From NCBI GenBank assembly GCA_903827245.1, contig CAIKHO010000021.1, positions 26,144 through 90,143 of the forward strand: a stretch of 64,000 nucleotides of DNA, given 5' to 3'. A program made the position numbers and the translations under genes. Within the stretch, counting starts at the first letter, position 1. Each line of letters begins with the position of its first letter. Below the pieces are notes generated by a model that worked only from the letters and a program-made list of their open reading frames with translations, was not told where the DNA came from and did not search any database. Of the stretch, positions 18,343-28,500 are shown piece by piece. The stretch comes from an uncultured Opitutia bacterium (GTDB lineage Bacteria; Verrucomicrobiota; Verrucomicrobiia; Opitutales; Opitutaceae).

Positions 18343-18371
18343 CCCAATGTCACCTAATGGGTGACATTGGG
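18343..18371. repeat. Perfect palindrome CCCAATGTCACC-N5-GGTGACATTGGG
   Basis: A 12-bp perfect stem with loop TAATG lies between the divergent moaA and moeA. Its core GTCACC-TAATG-GGTGAC is nearly identical to GTCACC-TATTG-GGTGAC inside oleD at 61140-61160. It may be a dispersed hairpin element; an operator role for the molybdenum cofactor genes is possible but the second copy in a coding region argues against it. Confidence 0.8.
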
Positions 18372-18479
18372 TCGGGTTCATGCGGCGCGCGGGGTGATTT
18401 CCCAAGATTATAAACCGGGGTTAGGATCGTTTATTTCCTCCGTGCCCTCCGCTGGTTCGTCGTCCAGCCTCGCCGGGTC

Positions 18480-19682
18480 ATGCTTACCCCTGCCGAAGCC
18501 GAGCAGCTCATCCTTGGGAACCTCGTACCCCTGCCCAGCGAGGACTGCCCGCTGGCGGAGGCGCACGGCCGGGTGCTGCGCGGCGCGGTGTGCGCCGACC
18601 GCGATCTCCCGCCGTTCGACCGCGTAACGATGGATGGCTATGCGGTGCGGGCTGCGGCGTTGGCTGCAGGCACGCGGACTTTCCGGGTCGAAGGAATCCA
18701 GGCTGCGGGCATGATCCCCCAAAAGCTCGGCCCCGGGCCTGATGCCTGCGTCGAGATCATGACGGGCGCGGTGCTGCCGATCGGCGCCGACTGTGTGGTA
18801 CCCTATGAGGAAACGACGAGGGCGGGCGAGGTGATGACCGTGACCGCGGTGAATTTTTCCGCCGGGCATGCGGTGCACCGCCGCGGCAGCGACCACGTGG
18901 CCGGCGATGAAATACTTTCCTCCGGTCTGCGGCTCACCGGCCGGGAGATCGCGGTGGCGGCTGCCTGCGGCTGCGCGAGCCTGACCGTTGCGATCCGGCC
19001 CAAAATTGCGGTGGTTGCCACCGGCGACGAACTCGTGGACGTGAACATGCCGGTGGCTCCGCACCAGATCCGCCGCAGCAACGACTACGCCCTGCGGGCC
19101 GCGCTCATTGCCGCCGGATATCCGCAGGTTGGGCGGTTTCACCTCCGGGACATGCGGCAAGAGATCGAGCACCGGCTATGGCATATTCTGGCCGAGTACG
19201 ATGTCGTGCTGCTCAGCGGCGGCGTATCGAAGGGCAAGTTCGACTACCTGCCTGCCGTGCTTGAGTCGCTGGGCGTGAAGAAAATTTTCCATGGCGTAGC
19301 GCAGCGTCCCGGCAAACCCATGTGGTTTGGCACCAGTGCGCGGCGCACCCCGGTCTTTGCGCTGCCGGGCAACCCGGTGGCGAGTTATACCTGTCTGCAC
19401 CGCTATGTGCTTCCGGCCCTCGACCGGGCGGGCGGGCGCATTCCGCCGGCGCTGCGCACGGTGGCGCTGGCGGCGCCGGTCACCTTCAAGCCGGCCCTCG
19501 CGTATTTCCTGCCCGTGAAGCTGGCGAGTGGACCGCGTGCGGAGATGCTCGCCCTGCCCGATCCGGCCAACACCTCGGGCGATTTCGCCGGTCTCGTCGG
19601 GACCGACGGCTTTGTCGAACTGCCGGCGGACCAAACGGAGTTTCCCGCCGGCTACCTCGCGCCGTTCCGGGCCTGGGCCTAG
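18480..19682 (+). CDS. moeA: Molybdopterin molybdenumtransferase MoeA
   Basis: Inserts molybdate into adenylated molybdopterin, the last step of basic cofactor assembly; 400 residues. Visible features: LPPFDRVTMDGYAVRA (substrate loop near residue 40-55), the MPT-binding motif region KIAVVATGDELVD and LLSGGVSKGKFDYLP (near 240), and LPGNPVASYTC near residue 295. It opens the plus-strand group moeA-moaC-moaD-moaE. The ATG at 18480 follows a stretch without a clear Shine-Dalgarno. Confidence 0.95.
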   Translation: MLTPAEAEQLILGNLVPLPSEDCPLAEAHGRVLRGAVCADRDLPPFDRVTMDGYAVRAAALAAGTRTFRVEGIQAAGMIPQKLGPGPDACVEIMTGAVLPIGADCVVPYEETTRAGEVMTVTAVNFSAGHAVHRRGSDHVAGDEILSSGLRLTGREIAVAAACGCASLTVAIRPKIAVVATGDELVDVNMPVAPHQIRRSNDYALRAALIAAGYPQVGRFHLRDMRQEIEHRLWHILAEYDVVLLSGGVSKGKFDYLPAVLESLGVKKIFHGVAQRPGKPMWFGTSARRTPVFALPGNPVASYTCLHRYVLPALDRAGGRIPPALRTVALAAPVTFKPALAYFLPVKLASGPRAEMLALPDPANTSGDFAGLVGTDGFVELPADQTEFPAGYLAPFRAWA

Positions 19683-19733
19683 CCCGCAAAATCACTTTGC
19701 GCCCCTGCGGGTTTGCGTGAACCTTTCCGCCCG
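19683..19733. repeat. Single-arm TTTGCGCC repeat between moeA and moaC
   Basis: The spacer reads CCCGCAAAATCACTTTGCGC followed by CCCTGCGGGTTTGCGTGAACC. CCCGCA pairs with TGCGGG, and the CTTTGCGCC unit resembles that at 58629-58655 before oleC and the CGCGCAGAG arms at 6550 and 6705. It is a short, probably decayed member of the inverted-repeat class. Confidence 0.5.
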
Positions 19734-20207
19734 ATGTTCTCCCACCTCGATGAGCAAAACCGGCCGGCGATGGTCAACGTCGGCGGCAAACCGGTGACCC
19801 GGCGCACGGCTCACGCCATGGCGGTCGTCGCCCTGCCATCGGCGCTTGCGGCTCTGTTGAAGGACGGCGACATCGCGACAAAAAAAGGGGCGATTTTTCA
19901 AACCGCCATCCTGGCCGGCGTGATGGGGGCGAAGCGCACCAGCGAACTCATTCCACTCTGTCATCCGCTCGCGCTGGACGACTGCCAGATTGAAATCACC
20001 TCCGACGCGGCGCGCAGCGAGGTGTCGATCCACTGCCGGGTGCAGACGCACGCGAAGACCGGCGTCGAAATGGAGGCGCTGACCGGTGCCACGGTGGCCG
20101 CGCTCACCGTCTACGACATGGGCAAGGCCGTTTCCCACGGCATTGTCATCAAGGAAATCCGGCTCCTGGAAAAAACCGGCGGGAAAAGCGACTATCACGC
20201 GGAATGA
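19734..20207 (+). CDS. moaC: Cyclic pyranopterin monophosphate synthase MoaC
   Basis: Converts 3',8-cyclo-GTP from MoaA into cyclic pyranopterin monophosphate; 157 residues, usual length. Hallmarks are MVNVGGKPVTRRTAHA near the N terminus, LIPLCHPLALDD, and KTGVEMEALTGATVAALTVY with the catalytic lysine and DMGKA. The start at 19734 (MFSHLDEQNRPAMVN) matches family starts. The downstream moaD begins 73 nt later. Confidence 0.96.
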   Translation: MFSHLDEQNRPAMVNVGGKPVTRRTAHAMAVVALPSALAALLKDGDIATKKGAIFQTAILAGVMGAKRTSELIPLCHPLALDDCQIEITSDAARSEVSIHCRVQTHAKTGVEMEALTGATVAALTVYDMGKAVSHGIVIKEIRLLEKTGGKSDYHAE

Positions 20208-20280
20208 TTTTCATGGGGCAACGAGCGAAAAACGAAGAGATCAAACCCGTACGCCCGATCCGTTTTCTCTCCCCAATCGC

Positions 20281-20526
20281 ATGACCAAGTCGATCCACGT
20301 GCAGTATTTTGCGATCCTGCGCGAGCAGCGGGGACTCGCGCAGGAAAAAATTACGACCAGCGCCGCCACGGCCAGCGAGTTTTATGACGAGTTGCGCGGC
20401 CGGCATGGCTTCACGCTCCCGGCCGATCGCCTGCGCGTCGCCGTGAACGATGAGTTTGCGCCTTGGGGATCGGCGCTGAGCGATGGCGACCGCCTCGTCT
20501 TCATTCCCCCGGTGGCGGGCGGTTGA
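20281..20526 (+). CDS. moaD: Molybdopterin synthase small subunit MoaD
   Basis: Ubiquitin-like sulfur carrier of 81 residues. It starts MTKSIHVQYFAILREQRGLA and ends DRLVFIPPVAGG; the C-terminal GG is thiocarboxylated and donates sulfur to the pterin through MoaE. The small size and GG end are diagnostic. moaE follows after 11 nt with a good ribosome site, so the two subunits are co-produced. Confidence 0.93.
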   Translation: MTKSIHVQYFAILREQRGLAQEKITTSAATASEFYDELRGRHGFTLPADRLRVAVNDEFAPWGSALSDGDRLVFIPPVAGG

Positions 20527-20537
20527 GCAAGGAGCCC

Positions 20538-20990
20538 ATGTTCAGGATTTCCCCCGAGCCACTCGATCCGGCAGCACTGCAACGCCGGTTGCTCGATCCG
20601 CGGGCCGGCGCCTGCGCGACCTTCGAGGGCTGGGTGCGCAACCGCAACGACGGCCAGGCCGTCCGGGCGCTCGACTACGAGGCCCATGCGACCCTGGCGG
20701 AGAAGGAGGGTTTGCGCATCCTGGCCGAGGCGCAGGCGAAATTTTCAATCCTCAACGCTGTCTGTGCGCACCGGGTTGGTTCGCTGGTGCTGGGCGACAT
20801 GGCGGTGTGGGTCGGGGTCACGGCGGAACATCGCGGCGATGCCTTCGATGCGTGCCGCTACATCATTGACGAAGCCAAGGCCCGGGTGCCCATCTGGAAA
20901 AAGGAACATTACGCCAGCGGCGCCACGGCCTGGATCAACTGTGCGACCCGCGGCCCGGCGTCAGGAATACCGCCGGCGAAACCGCAATGA
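20538..20990 (+). CDS. moaE: Molybdopterin synthase catalytic subunit MoaE
   Basis: Large subunit of molybdopterin synthase, 150 residues, which uses the MoaD thiocarboxylate to build the dithiolene. Recognised by ACATFEGWVRNRNDGQAV, LDYEAHATLAEKEG, HRVGSLVLGDMAVWVGV, AEHRGDAFDACRYIIDEAKA and the active-site stretch PIWKKEHYASGATAWI. The ATG at 20538 is preceded by AAGGAGC at the right distance. It ends the plus-strand Moco group; mobA and mog/moaB are not in the window. Confidence 0.95.
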   Translation: MFRISPEPLDPAALQRRLLDPRAGACATFEGWVRNRNDGQAVRALDYEAHATLAEKEGLRILAEAQAKFSILNAVCAHRVGSLVLGDMAVWVGVTAEHRGDAFDACRYIIDEAKARVPIWKKEHYASGATAWINCATRGPASGIPPAKPQ

Positions 20991-21099
20991 GGCCTTCGCT
21001 GGAAGGAAGGCGTCTTCTGCGCCTTAAATAATCCGCTAAACATATGGAGCCCGGTGGATTTGCACTCGTCTTGGCCGGCGGCTGGGTTATGCCCAACCC

Positions 21100-21402
21100 A
21101 TGACTTTGCTGGCTGTCACCGCGATGGAGAAGCTCAAGGCGATCCCGCCGGGATTCTGGCTGAAGGTGCTTCTGGGTGTCGCCATCGTGGTCGGCGTCGT
21201 CATTGCCCTGCGCAAGGTCGCCGCCATGAACAAGGTGGTGCTGGCTGTCATCGTCTTCATCGTGGTGATCGTCGGCGGGGTAAACTGGATCTACGAGCGG
21301 AACGAGCCCGCGATGCTCACCCCGTTCATCGACAAGATCGCGCCCTTTTTCCCGAGCAAGGGCAGTTACGGCGGCAAGCAGCAGGGCGGACCGAAGATGT
21401 AG
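21100..21402 (+). CDS. Small two-helix membrane protein
   Basis: 100-residue protein with two strongly hydrophobic segments, GFWLKVLLGVAIVVGVVIAL (residues 18-37) and VVLAVIVFIVVIVGGVNWIY (46-65), followed by a polar C-terminal tail ending GGKQQGGPKM. No family is recognised. The in-frame ATG at 21124 would give a shorter form. It stands between moaE and gnd, with 72 nt to the latter, and may share the gnd transcript. Confidence 0.6.
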   Translation: MTLLAVTAMEKLKAIPPGFWLKVLLGVAIVVGVVIALRKVAAMNKVVLAVIVFIVVIVGGVNWIYERNEPAMLTPFIDKIAPFFPSKGSYGGKQQGGPKM

Positions 21403-21474
21403 CCGGGGAAGTCGGGCGCGGCCCGATTTTCGGGTGGTTTTCCTCAGGGCTTTGTGGCCAACTCATCCTCCGCC

Positions 21475-22977
21475 ATGCCCAAATCTCAATCTGACATTGG
21501 ACTCATCGGCCTCGCCGTGATGGGTCAGAACCTCGCCCTCAACATCGCCGACCACGGCTTTCAGATCTCGGTCTACAACCGCACGACCGAGAAGACCGAC
21601 AAGTTCGTCGCGGAAAATCCGCACACACCCGGTGGTGTCGTCGGCACGAAGACCCTGGAAGAGTTCGTCAAGTCCCTCGCGAAGCCGCGAAAGATGATCA
21701 TCCTCGTGCAGGCCGGCAAGGCGACGGACGCCGTCATCGACGGCCTTGTGCCGCTGCTCGAGCAGGGCGACATTGTCATCGACGGCGGCAACGCCCTCTG
21801 GACCGACACGATCCGCCGCGAAAAGGCGCTGGCCGCGAAAGGCCTGCGCTTCATCGGCAGCGGCGTTTCCGGCGGCGAGGAAGGCGCGCGCTTTGGCCCG
21901 TCACTCATGCCGGGCGGCGAGTTGGCGGCCTGGAAGGAACTGAAGCCCATCTGGGAGGCGGTGGCCGCGAAGGTGGATGCCAAGACTGGCAAGCCCATCA
22001 TGGGAGCCACGCCCGGCCACCCGGTCACGGGCGGCGTGCCGTGCACGACCTACATCGGCGCCAACGGCGCCGGCCACTACGTGAAGATGATCCACAACGG
22101 GATCGAGTATGGTGACATGCAGATGATCTGTGAGGCCTATGCGCTGATGAAGGGCCTGCTCGGACTCAAGGCGGCCGAGATGGGCGCGATCTTCACCGAG
22201 TGGAACGCCGGGATCCTCGACAGTTTTCTGATCGAGATCACCGCCGACATCCTGAAGCAGAAGGATCCAGTTTCGAAGAAGCCGTTCGTCGACATCGTCC
22301 TCGATACCGCGGGCCAGAAGGGCACGGGCAAATGGACCTCGACCAACGCCCTCGACATGGGCGTGCCGGCGCCGACCATTGCCGAGGCGGTGTTTGCGCG
22401 CTGTATCTCCGCGATCAAGGAGGAACGCGTCGCCGCCTCGAAGATACTGAAGGGCCCGGCGAAAAAATACCGCGGCTCGAAGAAGGCGCTCCTCGCGGCC
22501 ATCCACGATGCACTCTACTGCTCGAAGATCTGTTCCTACGCGCAGGGCTTCCAGCTCATGCGCACCGCGCAGAAGGAATACGGCTGGACGCTCAACTTCG
22601 GCGAAATCGCCCAGATCTGGCGCGGCGGTTGCATCATCCGCGCGGCCTTCCTGCAGAAGATCACCGAGGCCTACGCGAGGAACCCGGACCTGGCGAACCT
22701 GCTGCTCGACCCGTATTTCAACAAGACGGTCAAGAAGGCCCAGGAAAACTGGCGCAAGGTGATCTCGCTGGCCGCCGAATGTGGCGTGGCCGCGCCGACC
22801 TTCAGCTCCGCCCTCGCCTACTACGACAGCTACCGTTCCGCCCGCCTGCCGGCCAACCTGCTGCAGTCGCAGCGCGACTACTTCGGCGCCCACACCTACG
22901 AGCGGACCGACCAACCGCGCGGGAAATTCTTCCACTTGGACTGGCCGGAGCCCACCCGCCCGCAGATCGCGAGCTGA
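21475..22977 (+). CDS. gnd: 6-phosphogluconate dehydrogenase (NADP-dependent, decarboxylating)
   Basis: Oxidative pentose phosphate enzyme of about 500 residues converting 6-phosphogluconate to ribulose 5-phosphate and CO2 with NADPH. The N-terminal Rossmann motif is [20 protein letters not shown], the catalytic segment reads [20 protein letters not shown], and the C-terminal part includes [20 protein letters not shown]. The ATG at 21475 (MPKSQSDIG) is preferred; 21454 would add seven residues. A strong terminator follows the stop. Confidence 0.96.
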   Translation: MPKSQSDIGLIGLAVMGQNLALNIADHGFQISVYNRTTEKTDKFVAENPHTPGGVVGTKTLEEFVKSLAKPRKMIILVQAGKATDAVIDGLVPLLEQGDIVIDGGNALWTDTIRREKALAAKGLRFIGSGVSGGEEGARFGPSLMPGGELAAWKELKPIWEAVAAKVDAKTGKPIMGATPGHPVTGGVPCTTYIGANGAGHYVKMIHNGIEYGDMQMICEAYALMKGLLGLKAAEMGAIFTEWNAGILDSFLIEITADILKQKDPVSKKPFVDIVLDTAGQKGTGKWTSTNALDMGVPAPTIAEAVFARCISAIKEERVAASKILKGPAKKYRGSKKALLAAIHDALYCSKICSYAQGFQLMRTAQKEYGWTLNFGEIAQIWRGGCIIRAAFLQKITEAYARNPDLANLLLDPYFNKTVKKAQENWRKVISLAAECGVAAPTFSSALAYYDSYRSARLPANLLQSQRDYFGAHTYERTDQPRGKFFHLDWPEPTRPQIAS

Positions 22978-23009
22978 GGAAATTTCCCCCTCTGTCCCGT
23001 CATTCTCTA

Positions 23010-23039
23010 GGCGCGTTCCACCAGGACGCGCCTTTTTGT
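23010..23039 (+). terminator. Rho-independent terminator after gnd
   Basis: Stem AGGCGCGT (23010-23017) pairs with ACGCGCCT (23026-23033) around an 8-nt loop, followed by a T-run. It lies 33 nt after the gnd stop. Confidence 0.88.
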
Positions 23040-23065
23040 TTTTATTGGGCCCGAAGGAATTCGAC

Positions 23066-23386
23066 TCAGTTGGCCCAGGCACCGGTGAGCACGCCGGCGA
23101 TCTCTTCCTCCTCTTCCTCCGCCGGCAATTCCTCAAGGGGGGCAAAGCGTTCCGAGGAAAAACCGAGCTCCTGTTCCCCCTTGTGAAAGGGATCGGGCGG
23201 ATTGTGCAGCTCCTCAAGCAGGAGCCCGACGGTCGCCGAGTCGCCGCCCTTGACGATCTTTTCGCGGCCGAGAAACACCTCGCGGATGGTGTAGATGTTG
23301 TCCTTCACGGGCAGCTGCTTGTAGATCGCCCGGACGAACTCGGGAAAGGTGTCGTTAACGCACACGACTTTCTGGCCTTTGATCAT
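23066..23386 (-). CDS. Small acidic protein of unknown function
   Basis: 106 residues. It starts MIKGQKVVCVNDTFPEFVRA and continues with a beta-rich segment (DNIYTIREVFLGRE), resembling small SH3-like or Tudor-like proteins, and ends in an acidic tail with six consecutive glutamates before IAGVLTGAWAN. No family name can be given with confidence. It is downstream of the DUF5069 gene on the same strand (102-nt gap) and converges with gnd. Confidence 0.6.
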   Translation of the reverse strand: MIKGQKVVCVNDTFPEFVRAIYKQLPVKDNIYTIREVFLGREKIVKGGDSATVGLLLEELHNPPDPFHKGEQELGFSSERFAPLEELPAEEEEEEIAGVLTGAWAN

Positions 23387-23463
23387 GGGAAAAAAGCTAA
23401 GGCTGTTTTATGCCGGAGGCAACGAAGGGAACGGAGAAGAAACAAGGGGAGTGAATATCCCGC

Positions 23464-23487
23464 GCCTTTGATCGTTAAAATCAAGGC
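23464..23487. terminator. Possible hairpin after DUF5069 gene
   Basis: GCCTTTGAT (23464-23472) and ATCAAGGC (23480-23487) form a hairpin directly after the minus-strand stop at 23489. No T-run follows on the minus strand, so termination is uncertain. Confidence 0.35.
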
Positions 23488-23488
23488 T

Positions 23489-23950
23489 TCACTCGATCCG
23501 TCCCTCGTCGAACTCGATCAGATCGGGCACGCTCTTGATTTCCCCGACACGATCCGCGCAGCCCATGGCGGTGAGGGCCTCCCTCAGGAATTCCTGCCCG
23601 GCCGGGGTCATGCCTTTCTGGACGTAGTTGCGGTTCCATTGGTGGGCGCGGACGTCCTTCGGGAGCAATTCTAGCAGGCGCTGCTCGACCTCTATTTCTT
23701 CCCCCGCCGTGAAGACGATTTTTTCCACCGCATCAGGATCGATGCCGAGGTGCAGGCAGAGGAAACGGTCGAGACCGCGCTTGTAGTTTTTCGCGTAACT
23801 GGCCGGCAGCGCCCCATGCGCCTTCACATACCGGCATTTCGCGAGAAAACGCGGCAAGTGGAGCAAGCCGGTCGCCGCGTGCGGCAAGTACGCGGACGGG
23901 AGGCTGGTCAGGATTTCACCCGTGGATCCGGGAATTGGCTTGGAGGTCAT
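23489..23950 (-). CDS. DUF5069 domain protein
   Basis: 153 residues matching the DUF5069 pattern: an N-terminal HLPRFLAKCRYVKAHGALPA, then YAKNYKRGLDRFLCLHLGID and a C-terminal helical part. These small soluble proteins are common in Verrucomicrobiota and Planctomycetota and have no established function. It sits downstream of gltD on the same strand, with a gap of 81 nt. Confidence 0.75.
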   Translation of the reverse strand: MTSKPIPGSTGEILTSLPSAYLPHAATGLLHLPRFLAKCRYVKAHGALPASYAKNYKRGLDRFLCLHLGIDPDAVEKIVFTAGEEIEVEQRLLELLPKDVRAHQWNRNYVQKGMTPAGQEFLREALTAMGCADRVGEIKSVPDLIEFDEGRIE

Positions 23951-24031
23951 GGGCTCGACCGAACGAGTGGGTTTACCGGCCGGCGGGCAAGTTCCCCCGT
24001 GGGCCCTTATCAGAAACAGGAAAGCCGCGGT

Positions 24032-25516
24032 CTAAGGCAGATCCGTCGAGCCCATGAGGTAGCGGTCGCACTCGCGCGCGGCGCCACGGCCCTCATTGAT
24101 CGCCCAGACCACAAGGCTCTGGCCGCGGCGGCAGTCGCCGGCGGCGAAGACGCCCTTGAGGCTGGTGGTGTACTTTTCGTGCTCGGCCTTGACGTTGCTG
24201 CGGGCGTCGGTCTCGACGCCGATTTCCTTCAGCAAAGGCTGCTCTGGCCCGAGGAAACCCATGGCGAGCAGCACGAGCTGCGCGGGACGCGTCTTTTCGG
24301 TGCCTGGCTGTTCCTTCGGCACGAACTGGCCCTTCTCGTTTTTTTCCCACTTGATCTCGACGGTCACGAGTTCCTTCACGCGGCCCTCGGCGTCGCCGAC
24401 GAATTTCTTCACGGTGGTCACGTACACGCGGGGATCCGCGCCGAACTTGGCGGCGGCCTCCTCTTGGCCGTAGTCCATCTTGTAAACCTTGGGCCACTCG
24501 GGCCACGGGTTGTCCGCGGTGCGGTCCATTGGCGGCTTCGGGAGAATTTCAATCTGCACGAGGCTCTTGCAGCCGTGGCGCATGGACGTGCCGACACAGT
24601 CGGTGCCGGTGTCGCCACCGCCGATGACGACCACGTCCTTGTCCTTGGCGCTGATCATCGCGTGGTCGGCGCCGCCGTTCAGAACGGCTTTGGTGTTGGC
24701 CGTGAGGAACTCCATCGCGAAATGGACGCCCTTGAGGCTGCGGCCCTCGATCGGCAGGTCGCGGGGCTGCGTGGCGCCGGTGCAGATGACGGTGGCGTCG
24801 TATTCGTTGAGGAAGATCTGGGGCTCGACGTTGTCGCCGACGTTCGCGTTGCAGATGAACTTGATGCCCTCCTGCTCCATGAGCTTGATGCGGCGGAGGA
24901 CCACCTCCTGCTTGTCGAGCTTCATGTTCGGGATGCCGTACATGAGGAGGCCGCCGGGGCGGTCGGCCCGCTCGAAGACAGTCACGGTGTGGCCGGCGCG
25001 GTTAAGCTGCGCGGCGGCGGAAAGGCCGGCCGGACCGGAGCCGATGACGGCGACCTTCTTGCCGGTGCGGACCGTGGGTGCTTCCGGCAGGACCCAGCCT
25101 TCATCCCAGCCTCGGTCGGTGATGGCGGCCTCGATGTTCTTGATCGTGACGGGCGGCTCGTTGATGCCGAGGACGCAGGAACCCTCGCAGGGCGCGGGGC
25201 AGACGCGGCCGGTGAACTCGGGGAAATTATTGGTCTTGTGCAGCCGGTCGAGCGCCTCGTGCCAGAGACCGCGGTAGACCAGGTCGTTCCACTCCGGGAT
25301 GAGGTTGTTGATCGGGCAACCCGACGCCATGCCGCTGATGAGCTTGCCGGTGTGGCAGAAGGGCACGCCGCAGTCCATGCACCGCGCACCCTGATGGCGG
25401 AGCTTCTTCTCCTCCATGTGATGGTGAAACTCCTTCCAGTCGCGCACGCGCTCGACCGGGGTGCGGTCCACGGGCAGCTCCCGCAGATACTCGATGAATC
25501 CAGTTGGTTTGCCCAT
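24032..25516 (-). CDS. gltD: Glutamate synthase (NADPH) small subunit
   Basis: FAD-dependent beta subunit of glutamate synthase, 494 residues, which passes electrons from NAD(P)H to the large subunit. N-terminal cysteine clusters for [4Fe-4S] centres are seen as CMDCGVPFC, then [11 protein letters not shown] and [16 protein letters not shown]-binding motif [15 protein letters not shown] is near residue 150 and the NADPH-binding [11 protein letters not shown] near 293. It starts at [15 protein letters not shown], 50 nt after the gltB stop. Confidence 0.95.
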   Translation of the reverse strand: MGKPTGFIEYLRELPVDRTPVERVRDWKEFHHHMEEKKLRHQGARCMDCGVPFCHTGKLISGMASGCPINNLIPEWNDLVYRGLWHEALDRLHKTNNFPEFTGRVCPAPCEGSCVLGINEPPVTIKNIEAAITDRGWDEGWVLPEAPTVRTGKKVAVIGSGPAGLSAAAQLNRAGHTVTVFERADRPGGLLMYGIPNMKLDKQEVVLRRIKLMEQEGIKFICNANVGDNVEPQIFLNEYDATVICTGATQPRDLPIEGRSLKGVHFAMEFLTANTKAVLNGGADHAMISAKDKDVVVIGGGDTGTDCVGTSMRHGCKSLVQIEILPKPPMDRTADNPWPEWPKVYKMDYGQEEAAAKFGADPRVYVTTVKKFVGDAEGRVKELVTVEIKWEKNEKGQFVPKEQPGTEKTRPAQLVLLAMGFLGPEQPLLKEIGVETDARSNVKAEHEKYTTSLKGVFAAGDCRRGQSLVVWAINEGRGAARECDRYLMGSTDLP

Positions 25517-25566
25517 GGGTCAGTAGCGATAAGGGATGTAAGTTTTAAGCGGCAAGCCGGGAGGGG

Positions 25567-28500
25567 TTAGTTTCCGCCGACGCGGGAGAGGTCGCGCGCG
25601 TTTTCCTCGAAGGCGGCCATGACCGCCTCGTCGCCGGTGAGGCCCTGGTCGTGGGCCCGTGCGATGCACGCGAGCACCCGCTTGTAGTCCTTGGGCATGA
25701 CCTTGACGAATTTCGGCACCATCTGGTCCCACGCGGCCAGCACATGCTTCGCGCGGACGCTCCGCGTGTAACCGAAATGTTTTTCAATCATCGCGCGGAC
25801 CTCGGCGATCTCGGCCGCCGATTCAAGTTTCTCGAGGCCGACCATGGCCGGATTGACGCGCTTCGGGAAGTCGCCGCGTTCATCGAGCACGTACGCGACA
25901 CCGCCCGACATGCCCGCCGCGAAATTGCGTCCGGTGGCGCCGAGGATGACGACCTGGCCGCCGGTCATGTATTCGAGGGCATGGTCGCCCACGCCCTCGA
26001 CGACGGCGTTGACGCCGCTGTTGCGGACGCCGAAGCGCTCGCCCGCCATGCCGCACAGGTAAACCTCGCCGGCCGTGGCGCCGTAGAACGCAACGTTGCC
26101 GACAATGATGTTTTCCGCCGGCACAAAGCTCGAGTTGGCCGGCGGGAAGATGGCGATTTTTCCGCCGGAGAGACCCTTCCCGACGTAGTCGTTGGCATCA
26201 CCCTCGATGGAGAAGGTCATGCCCTTCGGCATGAACGCGCCGAAGCTCTGGCCGGCGGAGCCCTTGAAGTGGACCCGGATGGTGTCCTCGGGCAGGCCCG
26301 CGGCGCCCCACTTTTTCGTCACCTCGCTGCCGGTGATGGTGCCGACGACGCGGTTGACGTTGCGGATGGGCAGTTCGGCGATGACCTTCTCGCCGCGCTC
26401 GATGGCCGGGCGGCAGAGCTCGAGGAGCGTGGTGAGGTCGAGCGACTTTTCGAGGCCGTGATCCTGCTTGATGGAGCAGAACCGGCCGACCTCGGGGCCC
26501 ACGTCGGGCTGGTAGAGGATGTTGCTGAAATCGAGGCCCCGGGCCTTCCAGTGCTCGACGGCCTTGTGCGGCTCGAGGCGCTCGACGTGGCCGATCATCT
26601 CCTCGATGGTGCGGAAACCGAGCTGGGCCATGAGCTCGCGCACTTCCTCCGCGATGAAGCGCATGAAGTTGACGACATGCTCGGGCTTGCCGGCAAACTT
26701 CGCCCGCAGCCGGGGATCCTGCGTGGCGACGCCCGCGGGACAGGTGTTGAGATGGCAGACGCGCATCATGATGCAGCCCGTGGCGACGAGCGGCGCGGTG
26801 GCGAAGCCGAATTCCTCGGCGCCGAGCAGCGCGGCGATGACGACGTCGCGGCCGGTCTTCAACTGGCCGTCGGTCTCGACCGCGATGCGGCTGCGGAGAT
26901 TGTTGAGGACGAGGGTCTGGTGCGTTTCGGCGAGGCCGAGTTCCCATGGCAGGCCGGCGTGCATGACGGAGGTCTGCGGCGAGGAACCGGTGCCACCGTC
27001 GTGCCCGCTGATCAGCACGACGTCGGCGTGTGCCTTGGCGACACCGGCGGCGATGGTGCCGACACCGACCTCGGCCACCAGCTTCACGCTGATGCGCGCG
27101 TGGCGGTTGCTGTTCTTGAGGTCGTGGATGAGCTCGGCGATATCCTCGATGGAATAGATGTCGTGGTGCGGCGGCGGGGAAATGAGGCCGACGCCGGGGG
27201 TGGTCTTCCGAGTCTTGGCGATCCACGGATAAACCTTGGCGCCGGGCAGCTGGCCGCCCTCGCCGGGCTTGGCGCCCTGCGCCATCTTGATCTGGATTTC
27301 CTTGGCGCTGACGAGGTATTCACTCGTGACGCCGAACCGGCCGGCCGCCACCTGCTTGATGGCGGAGTTTTTCGAGTCGCCGCTGGGCAGGGGGAGGAAA
27401 CGATCGGAGTCCTCGCCGCCCTCGCCGGTGTTGGACTTGCCGCCGATGCGGTTCATCGCGATGGCGAGCGTCTCGTGGGCCTCCTTGCTGATGGAGCCGT
27501 AGGAAATCGCGCCGGTCTTGAACCGCTTCAGGATCGCCTCGACGGGCTCGACCTCCGTGATTGGAATCGCGTCCGCCGCCTTGAAGTCGAGCAGGCCGCG
27601 CAGGGTGCAGAGGTTCTTCGAGGTGTCGTTGACGATCTTCGAGTAGTCCTTGAACGCGGCGTAGTTGGTGGTGCGCACGGCCTTTTGCAGGCGATGGATG
27701 GACTCGGGGCTGAAGAGGTGGAACTCGCCGTCGTTGCGCCACTGGTACTGGCCGCCGACCGGGAGCACATGGCCGTTGACGACGCGATCCGGGTAGGCCG
27801 CACGATGCCGCGTGAGCACTTCCTGGGCGATGACATCGAGGCCGATGCCGCCGACGCGCGAAGACGTCCAGGTGAAATAGTGGTCGATCACGTCCTGCCG
27901 CAGGCCGACCGCCTCGAACACCTGCGCACCGCGGTAGCTCTGGATGGCGGAAATGCCCATCTTGGACATGACCTTGATGACGCCCTTGGAGGCGGCCTTG
28001 ACCATGTTCTTGCACGCGGTCTTGTGGTCGATGTTCGTCAGCAGGCCATCCTGGATCATGCCGTCGATCGTCTCGAACGCGACGTACGGGTTGATGGCGC
28101 TGCAGCCATAGCCGATGAGCAGGGAGAAGTGATGGACCTCGCGGGCCTCGCCGGTCTCGAGCACGAGGCTGACGCGCGTGCGCAAGCCCTCGCGAATAAG
28201 GTAGTGGTGCAGGCCGGCGATGGCCAGCAACGCGGGAATGGGCGCGAACTCGCTGGTCACGCCGCGATCGCTGAGGATGAGCACGGCGGTTTCGTCCTCT
28301 TCGATCATGCGCCGGGCCATGACGCACAGCTCCTCGAGGGCCTTGGCCAGGCCCTTTTCGCCGCGGGTGACGCGGAAAAGGATCGGCAGCACGCCGACCT
28401 TGAAGCCGGGCCGGTCCAGCCGGCGGATCTTGGCGAACTCCTCGTTGGTGAGGATGGGCCACTTCAGCTCGATGCGCCGGCATGCGCTCGGCTCGGGATT

